DNA of 64,000 bases. Origin: Purshia tridentata. Lineage: Eukaryota > Streptophyta > Magnoliopsida > Rosales > Rosaceae. The notes below the pieces were generated by a model. The model was not told the origin of the DNA. It saw only the letters and a list, made by a program, of their open reading frames with translations, and did not search any database. Positions 13,901-26,100 of this stretch are shown piece after piece. The position numbers and the translations under genes were made by a program. Position 1 is the first letter of the stretch. Every line of letters begins with the position of its first letter. Where the stretch lies: positions 1-64,000 of the forward strand of contig QANT01000331.1 of NCBI GenBank assembly GCA_003254885.1, written 5' to 3'.

Positions 13901-14796
13901 TTTCCTGGCATGAAGAATCTTGTGAGTTTTGCTTCTGTACCAATGAGTTAGGAGTTGTGCCAATGTAATTTCAAACATCTCAAGTTTACAACAAGGTTCC
14001 TGAATAACTTCTAATGCAGGTTTTGGTGAACAACAATACAGCTAGTGCAAGTGAAATTGTGAGCAGCTCGATTTACCCAATTATGTGTGATTCCTTTTGG
14101 CTCATACAACTGTAGCATTTACATTGTTGGTTCTCATTGCAGGTTGCTTCAGCACTGCATGATAACTGTAGAGGTGTTCTTGTGGGTGAACGGACATTTG
14201 GCAAGGTAAAAAAATTGTCATAGTTGTTAGCTTTTTTACTGTTTGTAGTGCTTCAGCATTGTCCTAGCATATTTGATGTACATCTGTCTTGTGAAAGAAC
14301 TTCATTTAGCTAGAATCCATTTGTCACCTATATCCCAGCAACTCACTTTTGTATGGTGATAATTTCTCAGTGGATAGACCAACAGATGCCTTTTCATGGT
14401 TGAGGATAGAAAGCATATATTTTTCTTCATTTAGTCAGGCTTTGCAGGCATTGAATCAATAAAAATCTCAACGTCTCATTTAGAAGAACTCTGCCTATAT
14501 GATTCTGATGGTATTCCTGATGCTTTTAATAGGGTTTGATCCAATCTGTATTTGAACTTCATGATGGCTCTGGCGTGGTTGTAACTGTTGGGAAGTATGT
14601 CACACCGAATCATAAGGACATAAATGGAAACGGAATAGAGCCTGATTATCGAAATTTCCCAGGTATTGTTCATTATTTTGCTTTCAATTCCTTCTAGACC
14701 TATGTAATCTTAAGAACCCTTTGTGCAGCTTGGAGTGACGTCACAAAACGGCTTTCACAGTGCAACATGCTTCAGCATGGACAGATCAGTGGTTGA
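10995..14796 (+). CDS. CTPA1: Carboxyl-terminal processing protease, thylakoid lumen (peptidase S41)
   Basis: Twelve exons: 10995-11393, 11645-11764, 11872-12009, 12133-12237, 12359-12527, 13092-13168, 13356-13400, 13619-13702, 14020-14058, 14143-14205, 14533-14662, 14729-14796. They encode 478 residues. The N-terminus is Ser/Pro-rich like a plastid transit peptide. A hydrophobic stretch with small residues (ALIGALTGALSVALVV) follows, typical of lumen targeting, and ends near SLALE. A PDZ domain spans about 180-255 (GIGINLREV, GDEVLAVNGVDV). The S41 catalytic core follows: Ser388 in NNTASASEI, Asp399 and Lys413 in GERTFGKG have the 11 and 25 spacing known from Tsp and D1 protease, so the Ser-Lys dyad is intact. 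The family includes the protease that trims the D1 precursor of photosystem II. Sequence and gene order match Arabidopsis CTPA1 better than CTPA2, so D1 processing is not certain. Confidence 0.95.
12840..13020. repeat. Short diverged duplication in CTPA1 intron 5
   Basis: The string CCACTGTTAGTTGTTTTTT occurs at about 12901 and again at about 12983. Each copy is preceded by AAACACYCCCC-like sequence. The unit is about 80 bases and diverged. Confidence 0.6.
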
Positions 14797-16974
14797 CATG
14801 GTTTTTTCTTAGCTTTGATGCATTTGGAAATGGTTCTACCTTTAATTGAACAATAATTAAGCATAGGATCTGTGAGCAGTTCTTGAATCTTTACATCACC
14901 GCTATAGAAGTGGGTGTGACTTGATCAACTTGCCCTGATACTTAGGAAGCTGATGTCCTTGTTTTTTCACCTAAAGCATCTACTTCGTTTGTTCCTTCCA
15001 ATAAGTAAGTCTGCAAGAGAGATGGACAGGGTGTATGGAACTCTTAGTTTTGAGTTCTGTAATGAAACATGTCTCCGATGCAAGTTCGATCACATAGAGA
15101 TTTTGTATTGCAGAACAACCTGAGAGTGGAATTTGGATCTGATACAATAGTATAGGAAAATGTGTTGTATATGTGATACTGATACAATACTGGAAAGTCA
15201 ATATTTAATATAGCAAGAATTAAAGCCCTATTTCCACCACACACACACACAAAAAATAAAGCCCTATTATTGAAGAAAGTCTGGAATAATGTGTTGTATA
15301 TGTGATACTGATACAATACTGGAAAGTCAATATTTAATATAGCAAGAATTAAAGCCCTATTTCCACCACACACACACACACACACACAAAATAAAGCCCT
15401 ATTATTGAAGAAAGTCTGGAATAATAAGTGATGCCTCATGGATTTGGTGAAGGGGAATTTCCAAAAATATTAATATTGATAAAAAAAAATGTAGCCCGGC
15501 TTCACGTGAAGCCAAAATACTGGAAAAATTTTAATATCTAGAATGAGTAAGTACCCAAATGAATAAAAAGTGACTATCGCATATAAGTTAACTTAAAATA
15601 AAAAATAGCATAGAACATTCATCATAAAATGTAAATCGTTAAATTTTCCCAGATGAACAGATAAGATAGCTAGCAGCTTGGAAATTGAAATTATTACTTT
15701 TAAGTTAGGGAATAATTTAAGATCAGCAATCCTTGTGATATGATTATTCTGTATTGTGTGATCAAATCATTTACTATTCCTAGTTACTCAAGTAAGTTAC
15801 TAAATATAGAGTTGCGTTACTTTTGTCGAAATCTTATGTATGCCACCAAAAGTCACTGTATCCAATAGCTCCTTTCTTAATTTGGCGATTCACGCTGCTT
15901 TTTGAGAAATCAACCTAAATTGCCACGAAACCTTTTTATTAAAAACATCTGAACTGACCCCATAAGAAAGAAAGCAAGAAACCCCAAATATTTCCTTTCT
16001 TAAGTTTTGTTCTTAGGTCATGAAACTTGACTGGAATGGACTAGGCCCAGATTAAATATGTTGGGTTTCAACTTCCAGAATTAGATCATATTTAAGGCCA
16101 GAATTAGATCATATACAAGGCCAAGGTTTCCCTTCCTATACATTTTACTCAAGGAATCATGCATTTTTTTTTAATCTAGATCCTTTGTTTTTAATTAACT
16201 TTTAATCTTAACTAAATATTCTAAATCTAAGAGTCTGAAAGAAAAAATAAAATTAATTCATAACAATTTTTTAGTGTGTGTGACTGTGTGAGGTCACATT
16301 TATGGAATCATAGATTTGTAATACATAAAAAATAAAATAAAAACCAAGTACAAAGAGAATCTAAATCTGTTTTTCATTTGGCATTTCCATTAAAGTTTAA
16401 TGGACTAAGGAATCGGGGAGGGGACAATATTCTTGATTACAAACCATGAGATGTCAGTATGTCACTCAGAAAATCCCTCTTGCCCACCTTTAACTTTTTG
16501 ATTCAGTACCATGAAAAAAAAAAAACTAAACTAAAGAAAAGTACAGCAAAAACAGTAGAAAGAAGAGGACAAAAGAGAAAGGAAAAAATTCTGGAACATC
16601 ACCGTCACATAGATACCCAGTTTATCAGCTAAAACATCAGATTTAAATTCCAGCAGAGTACTCTTTTGGCTTTCCCCATTTCATATATACTTTTTTTGCA
16701 CCATCTCTTGCTTGCAATATCCAACTACCCAATGCCTCCTTTCTCAAGTTTTCTATATTCTCCCTTCTCTCTTTTCATCTCTCTTCGATCCAAGAAAGCC
16801 ATGATTCCTCAAGATATATATAAAATAAATGCAGGGAAAAGAGATAAAACTCTTCTTTTGCCACAACGCCATTGCTGTTTCTCTTGTGTAGTATATCTTA
16901 CCTTCTTCTCCATCATTGTTTTGAACCCAGAAAAAAATCTACAACCAAAAGTGTAGAAGAAGCAGCTAGAAGAG
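14797..16974. other. Spacer between CTPA1 and the X8 gene
   Basis: The left part is CTPA1 3' UTR. A recent tandem duplication sits at 15159-15421 (separate entry), followed by AT-rich sequence without coding signal. The right end is the X8 promoter and leader: CATATATAC at about 16683-16691 is a plausible TATA box, and the roughly 290 bases before the ATG are pyrimidine-rich with several short upstream ATGs. Confidence 0.55.
15159..15421. repeat. Recent tandem duplication, unit about 129-134 bases
   Basis: Two adjacent copies (about 15159-15287 and 15288-15421) read alike base for base. The difference I see is the length of an internal (CA)n run, shorter in copy one and longer in copy two. 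They lie about 360 bases after the CTPA1 stop, so they may sit at or just beyond its 3' UTR. Confidence 0.9.
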
Positions 16975-18752
16975 ATGGGTGTTAGCTCTCTTCGGCATTC
17001 TGCTTTATTTTTCTTGTTTCTTTTCTTCAGTTCAGGTAATCTGAATTGTCTTGTAGGTCTCTGTTCGTGCATGGTTATGTGTTTCTCTGCTTCTGTGTGT
17101 TTCAACTTGAGCCTTCTAAACACCAATCTGGATTTGCTCTTTTCAATTTTCCTTCATGTCTATAGGTAGGGTCAGGAGGTGCATGAGTTGATTTTATGAA
17201 AGAAAAACCGATTACCCTTTCAAACCTGCATCAATTTAGATATACTAATCCTTTCTATATGATCCGAACATGAGAATGAACAAAGCCAATACACAAGCAC
17301 AAGAAGCATTTGCCATTTTTACGAACTCGAATATGATTACTCATTCAAAGGCACCCTTTAAGTAATTTGTTCATCTTCATTATCTTGAATATGAGAAAGA
17401 GAAGGTAAAACTAAACACATGCATAAGAAGCATCAAACACTTAAATCTAATGTTGAATCATCCATATTATGATAGGTAGTATGTGTTTCTGTTATATCTA
17501 CTTTTGATTTTGGAACAACTCTGTATATTTATTTTAACAAATTTTCAGGTTTGTATTGTTTTTACCTTCAACTTAAAGGTTCGAATATAGCATGATGATA
17601 TCCCATTTTACAAATCTTAGCAACTTCTTCCATTATTACAATGAAAGAAAATTAACTCACAATTCTTTTCATTTCTTCAGGTTCAAGTCTTCCAAAGAAT
17701 CCTCTTCTGGAAGCAATCTACCAAATCAAAACACAAGTGCATAACGAAAACCATATACTTTTTTCATCTTCAGTGTCTACTACTCAGCTTGATACGATTC
17801 CTGTCGTGAATCCAAGTCCAACTACAACAACTCCCACACCTTTTGTGTACACGCCATCCCCGCCAGCACCAACCACAACTGAGCCAACACCACCGACCCT
17901 AACCCCAACAACACCGACCCTAACCCCAACACCACCGACCCTAACCCCAACACCACCGACCACAACCCCGACCACTCCCACCACAACCCCGACAACTCCC
18001 ACCACAACCCCAACAACTCCCACCACAACTCCTGCATCATCAGGTGGTTCTTGGTGTATTGCAAGCCAATCAGCTTCACAAACTGCCTTACAGGTAGCTC
18101 TTGATTATGCTTGTGGCTATGGAGGTGCAGACTGTTCAGCAGTTCAACCAGGTGGAAGCTGTTATAACCCAAACACTCTCCGTGATCATGCATCCTACGC
18201 CTTCAATAACTACTACCAGAAGAACCCAGCTCCTACTAGCTGCAGTTTTGGAGGAACAGCTCAACTTACCAACACTGACCCAAGTAAGATATTTTCTGGA
18301 AAATTTAGTCCTATCAAGCAATATTATTGAAATATCTCTAAAAAATGTGGATTGAACCTATGCTTAATTCCTCACTCTGCCTTTTTACAGGTAGTGGTAG
18401 CTGTCGCTATGCATCATCCTCAGCAGCCACAACATCAACCAGGTAATCTTTCATAACCCCACCTCCAACTTCAATTATGAAGACATAAAGTAAAAAAAAA
18501 ACTTACTCTTTTTTTTCCAAATTCAGCACATATCCGCCACCAGCAACATCAACGCCACCACCACCAACAATGTCAACAACGCCAACAACGACATACACCC
18601 CAACCACTGGTACACCAGGTGGATCAACAATTTATGGTTCGGAAACACCAACAGAGTCCCCCAACTCAGCAACCTCTATCTCATCTTGCAAGCTGCTGCT
18701 ATTCACCGCGACAGGGCTTTTGGGATCACTTCTTGCAGCAAATTATCTCTAG
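16975..18752 (+). CDS. GPI-anchored X8-domain callose-binding protein (PDCB-like)
   Basis: Four exons: 16975-17035, 17681-18283, 18391-18442, 18527-18752. They encode 313 residues. A signal peptide (MGVSSLRHS then a Leu/Phe-rich core) opens the protein. Residues 60-140 are a Pro-Thr repeat typical of O-glycosylated wall proteins. The X8 (CBM43) domain spans about 145-228, from GGSWCIAS through DYACGYGGADCSAV to GSCRY, with all six conserved cysteines. A second Pro-Thr stretch and a hydrophobic tail (LLLFTATGLLGSLLAANYL) form the GPI-attachment signal. Family members bind (1,3)-beta-glucan at plasmodesmata and help set cell-to-cell conductance. Exon 2 could instead start at 17774, where a second good acceptor also keeps frame and removes 31 residues. 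The gene is convergent with COR413IM. Confidence 0.9.
17875..18030 (+). repeat. Pro-Thr coding minisatellite in the X8 gene
   Basis: These are imperfect in-frame repeats built from ACCCCAACACCACCGACCCT-like and ACCCCGACAACTCCCACCAC-like units. They encode PTPPTLT and PTTPTT. Strand composition is very asymmetric, with almost no G on the plus strand. Confidence 0.9.
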
Positions 18753-20100
18753 AAGGAAACTAAGAGTTCCAATTATTCTATCTGCACTTAGATGGCAATT
18801 CATTCACTTGCCAGCACCCTACGTAAAGTTCAAGGAGGCACCGAGAATCAAAATGAGCTATCATGTTATCTATAGGCCTTTTTCTCACCATTTAAATTAT
18901 TGTCGTACTTCCTTTATGTATACCAATTAGTTGACTATGAAGGCTGAGGGAAAGGACAGAAAAGCATAGATATTTTTAGGTTCTTGTACTTGTAGACATA
19001 TAGGTCCTTTATCTGCAGTTTTAGCACAATAAATTATTAGCTAAGTCCACCAGGCTTTAGGCCTTTTTTTATATAAATTGATAAGATGCTTATTGCTTAA
19101 TAATGTGATATTAGCTAGCACACTATTATTTTATGACGACAATGAGTAGCAAAAATATATAAATATAGTCATGCAAATTATTGTCCTAATTAGAAACAAT
19201 GGATGTTGGTAGAAGGAATTACCTATGTCTTGTCTATAGTAGGACATTAGAAATTTAGAAGAAACGATTTACACAAATATAGAAATCTATGTTTCTCCTT
19301 TCTCAACATTTGAAAATGCCTTCTTGAGCTACAACGCATAAAAATATGACCATATCACATGCAGCATAACGAGTTCTTCCGTGGATGATGAAGACAACTG
19401 ATTCCTAAGCTCTTCTTCATTTGCTACGTATATAATATTAATACAGTTTATTTCAAAATTCCAAATCTAGCCCAATTCCTATTATTATAGTTTCATTCTA
19501 GATTCCTATATAATCATCATGGGAATCTATATAATTTTGTGCATTCGAATGACACTTTACAGATTAAATGGAACTAGTTCAACCATTGGGAGGAGGCCCA
19601 AGTCACTAACATGCCAATTTTATGATCTCTGCATGGCTTTTGTATCAACATTCCAACTTAACACACACACAAACAAGATGCATAGTGCAAAAGATGGATT
19701 TAAATAAAATGTATGTTAGTTGTCTAAAGTGAAATTTGATATTTCTTAATTATAGATATTCTTTACCATTCAGAAAATTAAGCTGGAAAATCCAGAGTAG
19801 AACACATAATTCGAGCGTAGATATTTACAATTCAGTAAATATCTCTTTTTATATTGTATACATGATTAATTCAAGAGTAGAAATTCAGAGGAAAGATTAC
19901 ACTAGTTGAAAATATTTCCTTATACATGAATAAACATGGAGAACTTTATTGTATCTGTTACATAAATCACACATATCTCTAACATGAGAATGAAAGGTTC
20001 AAACTTATGACTGTTCTCGGGCGTCCAACCCCTTCACACGAGTTCTATAGTTTAAATATTATATGACTGATCATTTACTCTTTATTATTTTACAATAATC
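18753..20100. other. Convergent spacer between the X8 gene and COR413IM
   Basis: Both flanking genes end here. An AATAAA at about 19029 is a plausible poly(A) signal for the X8 transcript. The rest is AT-rich with no coding signal or repeat that I can support. Confidence 0.6.
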
Positions 20101-21690
20101 TCAGAACAGGAGAAAGCATGACACAGCAGTGATACCAATGAGAGCTAAGGTGGCAACAATTGAACCTCGGTCAAATGAGTTCTGCAAGCTTCCTGTTCGT
20201 GAGACATGCTGGAAAGTCAAATATCCTGCAATGACCAGGGCAATAATAGCACCTTCTTGGCTTCCCCTGCCAATGGAACATATTTCATTTCAACATAAGA
20301 GCTAAGAAAATTACAAATAATGGTCAAGGTTTGATCTCAAGCAATGCATTTGCTTACCTTAGGTTCAGAACTTGGTAGGGAGACACAATCACCAGGAGCA
20401 ATGCTATCAATGGCAATTCAAGTTCACCTGAAAAAGAACAAGAAGGCCATATATAATATTAGTTGAGAGAGGATAGTTGAAATTGTAAGTGAACCACTAT
20501 TTCTGCACCTTGAATTTCAAACCGAAAGTAGAAAACCGAATAAGACTTAGATAAGTGCAAAGTAGCCAATCAATATATTTCTTTCCATATTTGCTTCATT
20601 TCTTATTTCTTTTATAACTATCATCTGGTCATGGTTAAAAATATGAGATCCAACAAAGAAATTCAGACCAAACATTAGGCAGTATTCTGAAAAAATTAGG
20701 CAGGAATTCAGACCATTACTCGTGAGATGTTTGTAAGAATAATGCTGCAAAAAAGAATAAAGTAGATTATACTGATTCACTGAATAGGTTGTTGCCTTCT
20801 AGTGAATCAAATAAACCAATAAAGTGAACAAGCCATGCCGAAATTAGAAATTAACTTCCTGTTACCCTAACTTTCAAACCAAGGAATTAAAAGAGAACCT
20901 ACCGGGAATATAAAAGAAGAGACGAACAAGAAGTGCTAAGAATGCAGTCCAGATACCATATTCACCCCTGCAAGCCAAACTCATACAAGTTAGCCAAGTT
21001 ATGCATTTAAACTTAGAAGGGTAACGTGATCCACAGGACACTAAGAAGAACAATTTTCAGCAATAAAAAAAAAAAGGAAACTTTTTGAGAAGGCTTACTT
21101 GATCCATGAGATGACGGTAGACGGTGCTTGCAGAGCAAACAAGGGAACAAGAAACGATTTTTGAACAGCGGTGCCTTTTGCAAACAATAGAACCCTGAAA
21201 ATGTCAAAAAATCAATTACTCATCTTTCAATTGTTTCATTTAGTCACTTTTAATGAAAAAATTTCGTCAAAATTCAGAAAAAAAAAAAAAGAGTAGAGAG
21301 AGAGAGAGAGTTACGCAGAAGAAATGATGGCGATCCACTGGAGGCTATTGGCAGCGAGAGGTCCAGAGTAACAAACCGCGCCCGATCCTCTCCTCTTCTT
21401 CTTCATCACCATTAATCCTTCGTTTCCACTAATGGAAACCCTAGACCCAAAATCAAAAAAGTAGAGAGCTTTGCATTCAACGTCTACAAAATCCAGAGTT
21501 CGATCATTGAAATATTGAATGAGAAATTACGAACTTACCTGAGAGGATTATAACGGAGTGAGCTACAGGCTTGAGAACCAAGACCAAAGAGCTTGGCCTG
21601 CATTTGCTGCCTTGGCTGAGAAACTAAAACCGTTCTTCTGCTGCTGTTATTGTAGAGAGAGAAAGCAGAGGAGAGTGAGAGACTCGCCAT
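20101..21690 (-). CDS. COR413IM1: Cold-regulated 413 chloroplast inner-envelope membrane protein
   Basis: Six exons: 21690-21539, 21440-21315, 21194-21099, 20967-20903, 20427-20358, 20266-20101. They encode 224 residues, the usual COR413IM length. A Ser/Arg/Gln-rich N-terminus acts as plastid transit peptide, and a basic KKKRR cluster precedes the mature part. The membrane domain carries the family blocks NSLQWIAIISSA, KSFLVPLFALQAP, GEYGIWTAFLALLVRLFF, LELPLIALLLVIVSPYQV and a Gly-rich terminal helix. In Arabidopsis this multipass inner-envelope protein rises in the cold and is linked to freezing tolerance; its biochemistry is unresolved. A palindromic G-box/ABRE lies about 135 bases before the ATG. 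The gene is divergent from PRP39. Confidence 0.95.
21298..21312. repeat. GA tract at COR413IM intron 2 donor
   Basis: This short (GA)n run abuts the donor of exon 2 on the minus strand, the same placement as the GA tract after exon 1 of the GIP1-like gene. Confidence 0.8.
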
Positions 21691-21821
21691 TTTCGTTTTG
21701 CTGTCTGTCTTTCACTTTGGCTCGAGAGGTGAGACAAAATAATGATAGTGGAGTGTAGAGTGAGTGAGAGTGAGACTGGATTTGGAATGCGCCTCAATAA
21801 TTTATGATTACAGCAATGTAG

Positions 21822-21831
21822 TACACGTGTC
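21822..21831. promoter_or_regulatory. G-box / ABRE upstream of COR413IM
   Basis: TACACGTGTC contains a perfect CACGTG palindrome (21824-21829) in an ACACGTGT context, the strong ABA-response form. It is 135 bases upstream of the COR413IM ATG. A second ACGT core (CACACGTTAC) follows at about 21839-21848. The element suits a cold- and ABA-induced gene; its function is inferred from position only. Confidence 0.6.
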
Positions 21832-21849
21832 CTTTTCTCACACGTTACC

Positions 21850-23171
21850 GTACGCACCGGATCTTAGAGCATTTCAATAGACCGCCTTTACTTGCTCAAA
21901 ATTGCTGTTTATGGAAAGAGCAAGTAACTCAACAGTAGCATAATTAATATTTATATCAACCATCTTTTCCTCGGACTCCTCCAACTCTTTTTTCTAAAAT
22001 CTTCATTATATAATAGTAAAGACTCAAGGCAATTATAACCATTTACTTTTTAAATTATTATTATTTATATAATAAATTATTTAATTTTATAACTGTTATT
22101 AAAATAAAATAAATAAACAGTTTATATTTAAAGAGTAATCTTATTGATCAAACCATTTATTTATGTTATTTATTCGATACTAGTTATGTAACTAACTTTT
22201 TTTATTAAATTAATTTTTTATAAATATGATCTTTAAAAGTGATTTAAAAATAAATGATTTCAATTCTAAACCTGCATCGTTGAATAAGGACTTTGGAGAA
22301 AGGAATTGAATGAGCTCCTCCAACCAAAAATAAGGAAACATTGTCCTATATATTTAGATAAGCTATATTTTTGTAGCTTTATATATATTGGCAATACTAT
22401 AGCTTCAAAGAAGAAATATTATGATGACTAAACTCTAATTTTATGCATATATTAATAATATATGAAGTTTATTTGTTACACTATAGTTAATGATTATTAA
22501 AGTAGCATATATTCTTTATAATGTGATTACTATAATCATAAGATATGTTATCCTTCTTTACAACTCTTTAAATAACTTTTTATTTTACTAATATTTTTGT
22601 CCAATAAAAATTGTTAAAAATTAGGTTAAATACTAAATATTTTTTGAGAAAAACAGCAAGACACTCATTTTCTTTAGTTTAAGAAAAGATAGAGAAACGA
22701 CGAGCAAATTAGAAAAAACAAACGAAAGACCAATCCTCTATAATATCTGTTTTCTTCTTTATGTATACTTCAATATCTCTTTATATCGTATGAATTGATG
22801 TTTTTGCTTTTTCTTCTCAAAATATATATTGAGGTTCAGTGGCCAAAATATCTCAAATGTAAATTATGGCAACAAAATATCTCAAATGTCTGAAAATTCA
22901 GCGGGACAATTTTGTCCCTATTAGAGCCACATTTGGTCCGGCCCAATAGTCCACCTAATAGCTCGAAAACCACTTGGTTCATAGGTAGATCTGGGCCTAA
23001 TTAAGACCTGATTGGGTCTGGTCCGACCCTTGTATGGGCCCAAAAGAGCCAGTTCTCAGCTGTTTCTTGGCCCAAATAGTATACCCTCTCACTTTATCGG
23101 TTCTCCGTAGTAAGCCTCAGTGCCTCTGTCTGTGTCTCTGAAGACTGAAGTGAGATTGATTTTGGAGCGCT
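21850..23171. other. Divergent promoter spacer, COR413IM and PRP39
   Basis: The middle (about 21950-22850) is very AT-rich with no gene. A short hairpin GGGACAATTTTGTCCC lies at 22903-22918. The right 250 bases turn GC-richer with several GGGCC and GGCCC motifs and form the likely PRP39 promoter. Confidence 0.55.
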
Positions 23172-26100
23172 ATGAGTTGCAATTCTGAAGCGGAAGCTGA
23201 GCAAATGGATTCAGACTCTCCAGGTAAACGACGCCTCTCTCTCTCTGCTATGCCTACTGTAATCTGCTCCCTGAGAGCAGAACAAGTAATGCACCCCTCA
23301 GTGACTTTCGCTTTTTTTCCTCAGATGATTTTCGTCGAGGCTCACTAGACTTCGATCACTGGACTTCACTCATTTCGGAGACAGAGAACACATATCCTGT
23401 AACAAAGTTGCTTTTGTCTTCTTTCTCTCAGCTCGCTCCTTTTTGTTTTGTTCAATTTTTATAAATTTTGCTTGTAAATTTCTGTGCAGGACGACATCGA
23501 GAAAATAAGTTCAGTTTATGACACATTCTTGTCCGAGTTTCCGCTGTGCCATGGATATTGGAGGAGGTATGCTGATCACAAGACACGCCTATGCACTGTT
23601 GACAAGGCTGTTGAAGTTTTCGAACGAGCGGTGCAATCAGCAACGTATTGTGTTCCGCTGTGGCTCGACTACTGTAACTTCAGTGTGTCAGTTTTCGAAG
23701 ACGCATCTGATATTCGCAGGTAAGATTAATTTATCCTTAGCTTCCACTACAATATTCGGCTGTTAAACTCAAATCATGATGTTATTATTGAAATAATAGT
23801 TAATACCACTACATTATTTTAAGAAGTATTTTTTTAACATTTGAATGTAATATTTTGAGGCAATTTTTGTCTTTCTTTAAAATTCTGACAGATTATTTAA
23901 AAGAGGCATGTCCTTTGTTGGAAAGGATTACTTATGCCACACTCTGTGGGACAAATACATTGAATTTGAGTATTCTCAGCAGCAATGGAGTGAACTGGCC
24001 CAGATTTACATCCAAGCTCTTAGATTTCCCACCAAAAAGTTGCATCGGTACCGTGAAAGGTATACCTTGCTTTGATTCCTTTGATCTTCCGAGTTTTTGA
24101 AATGTGATAAAAAAGGAAAAAGTTGAAATTATCATTCTCAATGAAGTGTGCGTGCTCCATTATGCTTCTGAAATAGAACCTCATAAACTTTGTGTGCACT
24201 TGTGGTTGTTGAAATTTTACCATAATTCGTGGTTTTCTGTTATAATTTTTTCCTAATCACCTAGATTTTTATCATGCTTGCAAAGTATGACATTTTACTA
24301 TTTCATGTCTTTTTCCCTCTTCTAGTTGAACCACATAGATGTTATTCTTACAAGGCATAGGTTCCATGTTTTATTCAGTTTGAAGAAGTTGGCTGCCTTG
24401 TGTGAAGAGGAGATGAAATGCCAGAGTAATTGTACTGAAGGCTTGCGGTCAGAAACTGTGCTTGATAGCGAAATCCCTACAATTTATAGGGATGATGAAA
24501 TTTCTCTTGTTGTCAAAGACCTGCTGGATCCAGCAATTGGTTTAGCAAGGTTTAAAGCACTGCAGAAATACATACATATTGGAAAGCAATTGTATGAGGA
24601 TGCATGTCGGCTGGATGAAAAAATTGGTACTTTTGAGAGTAATATAAAGAGGCCTTACTTCCATGTCAAGCCACTTGATGCGGTTCAATTGGAGAATTGG
24701 CATCACTATCTGGACTTTGTTGAGATGCAAGGGGATTTTGACTGGGTATGGCTTTATATTGTTCTTCTGCTTATGTGGCCTTGGCCTTCTGCTTTTCGCT
24801 TACTGTTATCTGAACCCCTTTTTGTTCATTGAGTGTAGGCTATTAAGCTTTATGAGAGATGCTTGATTTCCTGTGCTAATTACCCTGAGTTTTGGATGCG
24901 TTATGTGGAATTCACGGAAATTAATGGAGGAAGAGAGATTGCAAATTATGCTCTTGACCGAGCAACCCAGATATTTCAGAAGGTATTTTACCTTGAAACC
25001 ATCATTATTCTCCTGCTTCCAATTTAAAAGCCATTAGTCTATGTTTCGATCAGAATTTGGTCAATAAAATTTCCTGTAAATCAAGAAGCTTTGGCACCAA
25101 TATTTCCCTTCAATATTCACAACAATAAGTTGATAACTAATAGAATCTATTTTTCATATTTACTTTTCTTTTATTGTTATGCAACATATGTAGCTTCACT
25201 CTTGCTATGGCATTAAAAAGTTAGATAAAGTTAAACGATTTAAATATGTTAAAAGGATTTTTTTTTTTTAATTCTATTTTTAATGGAGTTATGACTTCAT
25301 TGTTCACCTACATTGGGGGCGTGAGTTTAATTTCCTGTCATGTAAGGATAGACTGGGAACTCATTGTGGTTTGGATTATATACATATATGTATTAGATAT
25401 ATATATTTTTATTTTTTTTGTGAAAAAATTCCGTTATTCTAGGATTTGTGCTGAGAGTCATATCTTTTGTCCTGAATCCTGTTGAGGACAAGTTACAGTA
25501 GCACTGTTTAAATTGTTTATATAAGAATGCTCCTCTAAATCTAGTATTAGTACCTGTGTGACAAGTTGATGCCATGCTGAAACTTGCTCGATTGCTGCTT
25601 TCTATAGGATGCCTTGACTCGATTGCTTTGTACATGACTGGAGATGTTTATGGACCTGCTCATATGTTCGTTGCAGAAAGTGTCGGTGATTCATCTTTTC
25701 AATGCCAGATTTAAGGAGCAAATAGGAGATATATTTGGTGCCCGTGCCGCTTTTCTTCAATGTGATACAGAAGCAGATCCCCACTTTGTGCAGAATGTTA
25801 TATTAAAGGCTAATATGGAAAAACGTATGGTATGCAATCCACTCTTTTATCACTTTAAAGGAAATATTACCTGCACATGTTGTCTAGATTAAGAATGAGG
25901 ACTAACCCATGATATTGCTGCTCCTACATTATCAGGGAAATTTGACAGCAGCTTCCAATATATACAAAGAAGCGCTAGAAGTTACAGCAGAGAAGAAGAA
26001 GTTGCATATTATTCCTATTTTATATGTTCTTTTTTCTCGATTTACATACATGGTAGGTAATACATGAACACGGAAAATCCAATTTCTCAGCAGTGGGGAC

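Noticed and set aside
16666-16956. A 96-codon frame before the X8 gene
   Set aside because: It begins near the putative TATA box and shows no family resemblance; treated as leader sequence.
17784-18193. Long minus-strand frames rich in Gly-Val or Trp-Leu opposite the X8 gene
   Set aside because: These are the reverse reading of the Pro-Thr coding repeat, not genes.
22920-23040. TCCGAC (CRT-like) at about 23020 as a cold element for COR413IM
   Set aside because: It lacks the RCCGAC purine and lies 1.3 kb away, inside the probable PRP39 promoter.
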